This document shows, in pieces, positions 8,286 to 15,260 of a stretch of DNA of 64,000 nucleotides. Origin of the DNA: Streptomyces sp. CB01881 (GTDB lineage Bacteria; Actinomycetota; Actinomycetes; Streptomycetales; Streptomycetaceae); contig NZ_CP026498.1 of NCBI RefSeq assembly GCF_002953255.1, positions 204,728 to 268,727 of the forward strand, given 5' to 3'. Within the stretch, counting starts at the first letter, position 1. Every line of letters begins with the position of its first letter. The notes beneath the pieces were generated by a model. That model was not told where the DNA came from. It was given only the letters and a program-made list of their open reading frames with translations, and made no database searches. The translations under genes and the position numbers were made by a program.

Positions 8286-8411
8286 TCAGTCCTTCACGGG
8301 CGGCTTGGTCGGCTCCTTGCAGCAGTCGCTGCCGCTGCTGCTCAGGCTGAGCACGGCGGTCTTGGCCGGGGTCATGACCGGCTGCAGGTTCTGGAGCTTG
8401 AGAACGCTCAC
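8286..8411 (-). CDS. Class III lanthipeptide precursor 3 (41 aa)
   Basis: GTG 8411 with the same GAGGAG-N9 translation signal as copy 1. The sequence starts MSVLKLQNLQPVMTPAK, and the core is SLSSSGSDCC with the invariant KEPTKPPVKD tail. Gly27 breaks the S24-x2-S27-x3-C31 pattern, so Ser22, Ser25, Ser26 and Ser28 plus Cys30/Cys31 are the residues common to all three copies. It is the first precursor in the transcript, downstream of the regulator gene and a pair of 12-bp direct repeats that may be its promoter operator. Confidence 0.88.
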   Translation of the reverse strand: MSVLKLQNLQPVMTPAKTAVLSLSSSGSDCCKEPTKPPVKD

Positions 8412-8532
8412 GGGGATCAACTCCTCTGGGGTCGAGAGCGCGAGGACGCGCTCGTTGAGCTGGGACGGGTTACCGGCCGATCGGCATGGCCCAGTCAACA
8501 GCAGTTGCTGATCAGGTACATGCGGGATCGGG

Positions 8533-8566
8533 CCCCATGTTTTCCCGTCCACTCCCCCATGTTTTC
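8533..8566 (-). promoter_or_regulatory. Direct repeat with 22-bp period upstream of the precursor genes
   Basis: The 12-mer CCCCATGTTTTC occurs at 8533-8544 and 8555-8566 (GAAAACATGGGG on the minus, transcribed strand). A 22-bp period places both on one face of the helix, as in operators of pathway activators in Streptomyces. It lies 122-155 bp upstream of precursor 3 and just after the LAL gene, so it is a plausible binding site for that regulator. Function is inferred from position and geometry only. Confidence 0.45.
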
Positions 8567-8623
8567 GGCGCGCCCTCCCCAGCGGACGGGCCGGCGAAGC
8601 GGGCCCGTCCGGAGGGGGACGGG

Positions 8624-11539
8624 TCAGGCCTCGCCGAGCTCGGCGGCCAGCCGGTGGAGCGCCGCGCGGTCGGGCAGACCGGTCTTGCGGAGCAGGCTCG
8701 CGAGGTGCTTCTCCACCGTGCGGGGGGAGATGACGAGCCGACGGGCGATCTCCTGGTTGCCGACCCGTTCGGCCATCTGCCCGAACACCTCGTACTCACG
8801 GATCGTCACGCCCTGGGCGCGCAGACCGGCCGGGATCCGGTCCCGGCCGGCCCGGCGCTGCGCGACGCTCGCACCGGTGCGGCGCAGCAGGCTCCGGCAG
8901 GCGCCCGCCACCGCGGGGACGTCCAGGTCGTGGAAGTAATCCTCGGCGGCGCGCAGCCAGGCCACCGGATCGCCCCAGCCGTCCTCCAGCGCGGCCTCCG
9001 CGACCAGGCGCAGGGCGAGCCGGCCGCCCGTCGGGAAGACCTCCTCGTGGGCCCGCATGGCCGTCACGGCCCGGGCGGCCTCGTCCGCCCTGCCCTCGCG
9101 GCCCAGCAGGACGGCGTCGGCCGCCAGCAGGAACTGCCGGTTCCAGGCGAGGGCGGCCGCCGGCGCGGCCGACACGGCGGCGAACCCGGCCCGGTCGGCC
9201 CGGCCCGCGAGGACGTCGAGCAGCGGACGCAGGCCGTACCGTCCGGCCAGGTAGAAGACGTTCGGGTGGTCGCGTTCCCAGTCCGCGGCGGCGGCCAACT
9301 CGGCCTCCGCCAGCGGCCGGTCCTCCTCCAGCAGGGCACAGACCGCCCGGCACAGGCCGAGCATCACCGGTACCAGGAAGGACCGGCCGCCGCCCGCCTG
9401 GTCGAAGGCCTGGAGGGTGGCCTCCATCTCGCGGCGGCGGCCCTGGTGGGCGGCGCGGGTGGCCGCGGTCAGCAGCAGGTAGCGGTGGGTGGCGAGGTTG
9501 CGCATCCGCGCGGTGACGTCGAGGCAGCGGTCGATGATCTCCCGGGCGCGTTCCGGATCGCCGGTGAGCACCGCGTACATGGCCAGCAGCCCCTCGGTGC
9601 GCTGGGCGCGCGTGATGGAACCGAGCTCCTGCGCCGCCGTCAGCGCCTCCTCCAGCGTCCGGGCGTCGCCGTTGCGCATGAAGGAGTTGGCGCCGAGGCG
9701 GATCAGGGCCTCGAACCGCCAGTTGGGCAGAGCGTGGGCCTCGGCGACCTCGAGCATCCGGGCCAGGTATCCGTCGGCCTCGTCGAAGCCGCGCTCGCGC
9801 GCCAGCATGGCGAGCAACTGCCAGGCCTGGCAGGCCAGTACCGGCTGCTCGGCCCGCTGGGCGTACTCGGCCGCCGTCAGCGCCCCCCACTCGGCGTCCG
9901 CCAGGTGCTCCTCCTGTCCCGGGAGCAGGGCCAGGTGACCGCGGACCACCGCGAGGGCGGCGGTGTGGGCGGGCGCGCCACGCTCGCCGAGGAGGGCCTG
10001 CGCCGCCGCCAGCTGTTCGGCGCCCTCGCCGCTGCGCTCGCCCATCAGCGCCGCCCAGGCCAGGCGGGTGTGCAGGGCGATCCTGCGGTCGGTGTCCAGC
10101 GCGGCGGCGCCGGCGGTCGGGAGGGCGCCCAGCAGCTCCAGGGCGCGGTCCAGCCGGCCGGCTTCGGCGAGGGCGTTCACCAGGGCCTCGGTGATGTCGG
10201 CGCGGTCGGCCGGGGCGGCGAGCCGCTGCCCGCGTTCCAGCAGCCGGACGGCCACGCCCGAAGTGCCACCGGCCAGGGCCTGCCGCCCGGCCTCGGCGTA
10301 CAGCCGGGCGGCGGCTCCGTCGTCCCCGGCGGTCTCCAGCAGGCGGGCGGCGAGGTGACATCGGTCGTCGGCAGGGTCGGGTACGGGCTGCGGTGTCTGC
10401 TGGAGCGTGGCGGCGGCCCGCCTCGCGACGACGGCGCGTTCCACGGCCGGGACGCCTGCCAGCAGCGCCTCGCCGATCAGGGCGTGGCGGAACGCGTAGC
10501 CGTCCGGCACGGTGCGGTCGGGGACGACGAGTTCCGCCTCCACCAGTGCTCTCAACCCGGCGAACATCCGGCGGTCGTCGTGCCCGGTGATCAACTGGAC
10601 GGTGCCGGCCGAGAACCGGGGGCCGAGCAGCGCCGCCAGCACGACGAGCTCCCGCGCCGGCGGGTCCAGCCGCCCGGCCCGGCCCGCGTAGGTGCGCACC
10701 ACGCTGGCCGGGACGGTCGCGGCGAGGTCTCCCGCCACCCGCCAGCCCGCCCCGTCCCGGCGCAGCGAGCCGTTGCCGGCCATCTCGGCCAGTAGCTCCT
10801 CCACCAGGTACGGGTTCCCGCCGCCGACCTCCGCGAGCCGGTCGACCACGTCGGCCGGCACCCCGTCGGCCGGCACGCCGAGGCAGCCGGCGGCGAGGTC
10901 CCGTACGTCCGGCTCACCGAGCGGCCCGAGCGCGAACACGGACGCCGCCCGGCGCCGCTCGGCGGCCTGGAGCAGGTCGAACGCGGCCCCGGCCTCCGGC
11001 CGCAGCGTGGACAGCAGCAGCACCGGCAGGCCGGCGACGTTGTCCACCAGGTACTCCAGCACGGCCAGCGTCTCGGAGTCCGCGTCGTGCAGGTCCTCCA
11101 GCACCAGCACGCAGCCCGCCTCCCGGCCGAGCACGGCGAGCAGGCGCAGAAGCGCCTCGGCGAGCTCGACCACGCAGTCCGGCCGGCCGGGGGCGTCGGC
11201 CGTCCGCCACTCGGGGACCACCCGGGCCAGTGCCGGCCGGTACGGCACCAGCTCCGGGTTCTGCGGCGGGCCGGTCCGGCGCAGGCCGGAGCCCAGCGCC
11301 TCCATCAGCGGGCGGAAGGGCGTACCGGCCCCGCTCGGGCTGCCCCGGCCGCGCAGCACCGGCAGGCCCAGGTCGGCGGCCTGCCGGGCGCACTCCTCGG
11401 CCAGCCGGGACTTGCCGATCCCGGCCTCCCCGGAGACGAACACCGCGTGTCCGGAGTCGTCCTGAAGGGTCCTCAGTATCCGTTCGAGCAGCGCGATTTC
11501 GTTCTTCCGCCCGACGAGGGCCGGTGACCTGGTAAGCAT
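8624..11539 (-). CDS. Large ATP-binding LuxR-family (LAL) transcriptional regulator
   Basis: 971 aa. The N-terminus LVGRKNEIALLERIL leads into an AAA_16/STAND-type ATPase with Walker A GEAGIGKS (37-44) and a Walker-B-like VLVLEDLHDAD. A long helical, TPR-like middle follows. The C-terminus is a LuxR/GerE helix-turn-helix (about 905-965: 'REYEVFGQMAERVGNQEIAR', then SPRTVEKHLASLLRKTGL). LAL proteins usually activate neighbouring secondary-metabolite genes after sensing a ligand. It sits between the class II and class III halves of the lanthipeptide run in the same direction, making it the best candidate regulator of both. The stop is 212 bp before precursor 3. Confidence 0.9.
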   Translation of the reverse strand: MLTRSPALVGRKNEIALLERILRTLQDDSGHAVFVSGEAGIGKSRLAEECARQAADLGLPVLRGRGSPSGAGTPFRPLMEALGSGLRRTGPPQNPELVPYRPALARVVPEWRTADAPGRPDCVVELAEALLRLLAVLGREAGCVLVLEDLHDADSETLAVLEYLVDNVAGLPVLLLSTLRPEAGAAFDLLQAAERRRAASVFALGPLGEPDVRDLAAGCLGVPADGVPADVVDRLAEVGGGNPYLVEELLAEMAGNGSLRRDGAGWRVAGDLAATVPASVVRTYAGRAGRLDPPARELVVLAALLGPRFSAGTVQLITGHDDRRMFAGLRALVEAELVVPDRTVPDGYAFRHALIGEALLAGVPAVERAVVARRAAATLQQTPQPVPDPADDRCHLAARLLETAGDDGAAARLYAEAGRQALAGGTSGVAVRLLERGQRLAAPADRADITEALVNALAEAGRLDRALELLGALPTAGAAALDTDRRIALHTRLAWAALMGERSGEGAEQLAAAQALLGERGAPAHTAALAVVRGHLALLPGQEEHLADAEWGALTAAEYAQRAEQPVLACQAWQLLAMLARERGFDEADGYLARMLEVAEAHALPNWRFEALIRLGANSFMRNGDARTLEEALTAAQELGSITRAQRTEGLLAMYAVLTGDPERAREIIDRCLDVTARMRNLATHRYLLLTAATRAAHQGRRREMEATLQAFDQAGGGRSFLVPVMLGLCRAVCALLEEDRPLAEAELAAAADWERDHPNVFYLAGRYGLRPLLDVLAGRADRAGFAAVSAAPAAALAWNRQFLLAADAVLLGREGRADEAARAVTAMRAHEEVFPTGGRLALRLVAEAALEDGWGDPVAWLRAAEDYFHDLDVPAVAGACRSLLRRTGASVAQRRAGRDRIPAGLRAQGVTIREYEVFGQMAERVGNQEIARRLVISPRTVEKHLASLLRKTGLPDRAALHRLAAELGEA

Positions 11540-11615
11540 GGCCGCAGGCTAATCGAGCTGATCATGATCCGGAAGGGCGTCGAACGGGCGCCGCCGGGGT
11601 GGCGGGGCGACGTGG

Positions 11616-11646
11616 CCCTCGGGACGCCGCCCACGCGTCCCGAGGG
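11616..11646 (-). terminator. Hairpin terminator after the class II precursor
   Basis: A 12-bp perfect stem CCCTCGGGACGC / GCGTCCCGAGGG (11616-11627 and 11635-11646) with a 7-nt loop starts 27 nt beyond the precursor stop on the minus strand. It would separate lanM-precursor transcription from the LAL gene, or attenuate it. Confidence 0.65.
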
Positions 11647-11649
11647 AGT

Positions 11650-11666
11650 CCCGAGGAGCTCTCGGG
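11650..11666 (-). terminator. Second short hairpin after the class II precursor
   Basis: CCCGAG (11650-11655) pairs with CTCGGG (11661-11666) around a 5-nt loop, directly before the larger hairpin. Together they make a tandem terminator, or protect the 3' end of an abundant short precursor mRNA. Confidence 0.4.
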
Positions 11667-11672
11667 GTTCGG

Positions 11673-11885
11673 TCACACGTCCTCGCCGGCGTACCGGCAG
11701 GTCCAGGTCATGGTCTCCCACGGGTCGTGCGACAACGCCAGGGCTTCGCCACCCGACAGGGCGTTCGCCCGCCGGGCGAGGGCTCCGGTGGTCCACAGCC
11801 TGATCTCGCCGACCGGGTGTGCGTCCGTGCCCTCCTCCAGCTGCTGCGGCGGCTCCAGCACGGGGATCACGTCGAGGGTCTGCAT
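11673..11885 (-). CDS. Candidate class II lanthipeptide precursor (70 aa, one Cys)
   Basis: ATG 11885 with AAAGGA 11 nt upstream, 53 bp after the lanM stop and in the same direction. The N-terminal half (MQTLDVIPVLEPPQQLEEG...) is acidic and leader-like. A Gly-Gly at 45-46 (ANALSGGEALA) could mark leader cleavage. The last 20 residues SHDPWETMTWTCRYAGEDV hold Ser52, Thr58, Thr60, Thr62 and a single Cys63, so at most one (methyl)lanthionine can form. The start, size and position next to a LanM make it the obvious substrate. An alternative is an unrelated small protein. I do not recognise a characterised relative. Confidence 0.65.
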   Translation of the reverse strand: MQTLDVIPVLEPPQQLEEGTDAHPVGEIRLWTTGALARRANALSGGEALALSHDPWETMTWTCRYAGEDV

Positions 11886-11938
11886 GGGTGGTCTGATCCT
11901 TTCTCGAGCGTCAGGGCCTTGGCGCCGCTGACGCACAC

Positions 11939-14900
11939 TCAGGGGGTCGGCGCCAGCAACAGGGCCGACGGCGTCCGGTCGGCGAAGCCGAGCCGCAGCA
12001 GTCCGTGGCCGATGCCCGCCAGTCCGGTCAGCAGCCCGGGCGCGACCAGGCCGGCCGGGGTTCCGCAGCGCGGGCCGTACCGGTCGAGCGCGGCCAGCAG
12101 GAGGTGCGTCCGGTGGTTCCGGGCCGTCGGCGCGACGGGGTCGGTGCGGTGGGCGAGCACTTCGAGGACGCCCAGCTCGCCGTGGCAGAGGCTGTGATCG
12201 GTCGGCGTCCGGGAGCCGGCCCCGGCGGCCCGGGCCGTGATCTCCGCCGGCCATGGGCCGTCCGCCGCCACCGGCCGGCCGGCGATCGCCAGCGCGAGGC
12301 CGGCCGGGCCGCGGCACCAGGAGTCGCGGGCGGGAGGCCCGTCGGTGGGCAGCCTTTCAGTGGCCGGCTTCTCGGTGGCCGGCGTCCCGGTGGACAGCCT
12401 TTCGGCGGCTGCTCGGAGCGCCGTCAGCCCCGCGCTCTCGTGGCCGGCGTCGCCGGTGGCCGCCGCGAAGCGGAGCAGCGCCCAGCCGATCCCGGCCGCA
12501 CCGGTGGCGAAGCCCGGCCCCGGTGGCAGCCGGCGGGCGGCGAGGCGGTCCGCGCAGGCCCGCGCCCCGCGCCGGGCCTCCTCCGAGCCGGTGACCCGGT
12601 GGACGGCGAGCAGCGCCGCGAGGCCACCGGCCAGGCCGTCGGCGATGCCCGGGGCCGTCCCGGTCTCGGCGGCCCGCACGGTCAGGGCGGTCGCCGGGCC
12701 GGTCAGCGCGGCGAGTTGCGGGTCGTCCAGCGCGGCCGCCGTCATGGTGACCGCGTAGGCGATGCCGCCCAGGCCTGCGAAGCCGCCGGGGCCGACGGCC
12801 GCGAGGTCCTCCGGCCGGGCTGCGAGCCGCTCCAGCACGGCGGGCAGCGGCTGGAGGGCGCGCGCGGCCGTGTCCGCGTAGCGGTCGTCGCCGGTGAGCG
12901 CGGCGAGCTGGGCGAGGAACAGGGCCACCCCGGGGTAGCCACCGCCCAGATCCGCGCCGCACGGCCTCAGTTGCCAGTAGCGGTCGGCGACGAGGTCGAG
13001 GCCGAGCCAGTTGGTGCGTGCCGGGCCCTGGTGGGCCAGTTCGACGAGCCGGTCGCCGATGCGGCGGGCCGCGCCGAGCAGCCGTTCGGGGTCCACTGCC
13101 TCCGGGCCGGGGCCGCCCGGGACCGCCGACACCGGGACCGCCGGTGTGCGGGCGGCCGGTCCGTCGACTTCCGGTTCACGGGCGGCCGGTCCGTGGGCGG
13201 CGGCGGTCGACCGCGCGGCCATCGCCGCCCGGATGATCCACTGCTGCGCCGCGAGGTCCGCCTCCCCCATGCCCCGGATCCGTTCGGCCGCCCGGTCGAG
13301 GCCGGACCGGTCCAGCGCGCCGGCGATGCGCTCCCCGCCGCCGCTCCACAGGTCCACCGAGCCCGGCGTCGTGGTGAACAACGGCACGTCACCGTCACGG
13401 AGTTGGGCGATCTCGAACGCCAGGGCACCCGGGTGACCGGGACCGGCGGACTCGTCCGTGCCGAGCAGCCCGAACAGCGCCTCCCGCTCCGCCGCGTCCC
13501 GCAGGGCGTCGGGGTGGGTCGCCTCGGTCAGCAGCGTCGTGTAGATCTGCGTGGGGCGCACCACGACCCGGACCGCGGTGTCCGCGAAGCTGCTCAACAT
13601 CCCCTGAGGGCCGAGCAGTTCGCGTCGGCCGGCGGCAATGGCCCGGTAGCCGCCGGCGAAGCCGGCGACCAACGCCTCGGTGTGCGCGGCGGGTTCGGCC
13701 CGGCCACCGGCCAGGCCGGGACGGTTGGCCGCACCGGCGAGCGTCTGCGGCCGGCGCACCAGCCGCATCCGGTCGGTGCCCGGATCCGCCCACTCCACCC
13801 CGTCCATCGGCAGCGGCGCGCCCGGGTCACCACCCAGTCCGGAGACGTCCATCGCCTCCCGGTCCCCGAGGAGCAGGTGCGGGAGCAACCCGATCCGGTA
13901 CACGGACGACCGCAGGGCGAGCGCCGCCGGGTCGTCGGCCCGGGCGGCTGGCGGCGGGTGGAACAGGGTCTCGACGTCGATCAGCGCCGGTTCGTCCCCC
14001 CGGGCGACGAGGTTCTCGAAGTGCAGGTCCGTGCCCTCCAGGGCGTACAGCAACGCCAGCAGCGAGCCCTGACGGCGGTAGAAGCGGTCGAGCTGCGACC
14101 GCGTCTCGCACGGCCGGTGGGTGATGTACTCGACCCAGCCGTACGCGCCCCGGTCCAGCAGGGCCAGTACCGGCAGCCCGGGCGTACCGGGCCGCGCGTT
14201 GAACCATTCGAGCACGTCGTTGAAGTACCGGTGCGCCTGCAACGGCCGCGGTTTGTAGACCACCCGGCGGCCGTCGGCGAACCGCAGGACCGCCACCGTA
14301 CGCCCCCGCCGGTGCCCGTCACCGGCCCCGGTGTCCACGCGGAGCAGGTCGCCGGGGTCCACCCCGCGCAGCAGCGTCGCCACGATCTCCGCCCGGTCGG
14401 CCGCGAACCGGCCGAGGAGCTCGTCCAGCGCCGCCACCGCGTGCAGACAGCTCTGCCCGATCACCCGCCCGAGCACCGGGTACGTGGTGAACAGCGCAGC
14501 GAGGGAAGCCTGATGCTTCATCGATTCGACGAAGCTGTCGAACCGTTCGGACGGCGTGCCCCCTCTGAGCCCACCTGCCGCCCTCGCCCCGTGGAGTTCC
14601 AGCACGAGCACACGGGCGCAGCGCCGCGCCAGGGCACGGGCCAGCCGACGCACGAACGCGGCCCGAACCGCGGCGCCCTCCCCGTGCCGGTCGGGCAGCC
14701 GTTGGGCGGCCCGCTCCGCGAACGGGGCAAGAATCGCCACGAACCCGGCATCCCAGGAAAGTTCACCGGCGGCCGGGCGGAAGGCTCCCGACGGCGGCCC
14801 GGCCACCACCTCGTCGACGAAGGCCGCCCAGTCCGGCCTGACCGCCCCGGCCCGCTCGGCCCCGGGCAGCGCCCGTAACCACCAGGTCGCCACACCCGGC

Positions 14901-14965
14901 GCAGCCGCCGACCGCTTCCACGTGTCGATCACAGCGCCCAAGCGTGCCAGCCACCAACCATCCAC
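11939..14965 (-). CDS. lanM: Class II lanthipeptide synthetase LanM
   Basis: 1008 aa, within the family range. The N-terminal two thirds form the DUF4135 dehydratase, with 'GRTVAVLRFADGRRVVYKPR', GTDLHFENLVARG and LIDVETLFHPP as the kinase-like phosphorylation and elimination site. The C-terminal LanC-like cyclase keeps all three zinc ligands: Cys884 in SWCRGPAG, and Cys927 and His928 in SLCHGELG. An Ala/Pro-rich linker of about 50 residues joins the halves. It should dehydrate Ser/Thr and form the thioether in the adjacent 70-aa peptide. GTG 14965 has GAGGA about 7 nt upstream. A minor oddity is a Thr/Glu-Pro-rich insertion just before the first zinc Cys. Confidence 0.93.
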   Translation of the reverse strand: MDGWWLARLGAVIDTWKRSAAAPGVATWWLRALPGAERAGAVRPDWAAFVDEVVAGPPSGAFRPAAGELSWDAGFVAILAPFAERAAQRLPDRHGEGAAVRAAFVRRLARALARRCARVLVLELHGARAAGGLRGGTPSERFDSFVESMKHQASLAALFTTYPVLGRVIGQSCLHAVAALDELLGRFAADRAEIVATLLRGVDPGDLLRVDTGAGDGHRRGRTVAVLRFADGRRVVYKPRPLQAHRYFNDVLEWFNARPGTPGLPVLALLDRGAYGWVEYITHRPCETRSQLDRFYRRQGSLLALLYALEGTDLHFENLVARGDEPALIDVETLFHPPPAARADDPAALALRSSVYRIGLLPHLLLGDREAMDVSGLGGDPGAPLPMDGVEWADPGTDRMRLVRRPQTLAGAANRPGLAGGRAEPAAHTEALVAGFAGGYRAIAAGRRELLGPQGMLSSFADTAVRVVVRPTQIYTTLLTEATHPDALRDAAEREALFGLLGTDESAGPGHPGALAFEIAQLRDGDVPLFTTTPGSVDLWSGGGERIAGALDRSGLDRAAERIRGMGEADLAAQQWIIRAAMAARSTAAAHGPAAREPEVDGPAARTPAVPVSAVPGGPGPEAVDPERLLGAARRIGDRLVELAHQGPARTNWLGLDLVADRYWQLRPCGADLGGGYPGVALFLAQLAALTGDDRYADTAARALQPLPAVLERLAARPEDLAAVGPGGFAGLGGIAYAVTMTAAALDDPQLAALTGPATALTVRAAETGTAPGIADGLAGGLAALLAVHRVTGSEEARRGARACADRLAARRLPPGPGFATGAAGIGWALLRFAAATGDAGHESAGLTALRAAAERLSTGTPATEKPATERLPTDGPPARDSWCRGPAGLALAIAGRPVAADGPWPAEITARAAGAGSRTPTDHSLCHGELGVLEVLAHRTDPVAPTARNHRTHLLLAALDRYGPRCGTPAGLVAPGLLTGLAGIGHGLLRLGFADRTPSALLLAPTP

Positions 14966-15260
14966 ACAAGGTCCTCGGTTCGAACACAGCCCCGAGGCGG
15001 CACCGTGGTGGCGCGCGCCACCGGGAAGTGATCGACTCCTCCGCGATGCGGATGCGGCGGGACGCCGGAGCCGCCAGGCAGCGCCCTCACGGCCGCGGCA
15101 GCGCCCTCACAGCCGCGGCGAGGCCCGGTGCGGGCGGTGTAACGGCACCGAATCGATCTCCGTGGTCCACCGCAACACGCGCTTCCTAGGTTGGGCGTCC
15201 GTGCAGGCGCCGCCGCACGTTCGACGGGTGGGCCTGGGCCCGCATGGTGGAGGGGGACGT
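14966..15260. other. Divergent promoter region lanM / nitrate reductase with a 20-bp tandem repeat
   Basis: 295 bp between divergent starts. It holds a tandem repeat of GGCAGCGCCCTCACggCCGC (15077-15096 and 15097-15116, one mismatch). I found no gene and no convincing -35/-10 pair. Promoters for both genes should lie here. Confidence 0.5.

Noticed and set aside
14556..15260. N-terminal extension of the nitrate reductase frame back to 14556
   Set aside because: The extra 235 residues are Arg/Pro-rich, antisense to lanM, and the Cys cluster expected at the N-terminus begins right after GTG 15261 with its own ribosome-binding site.
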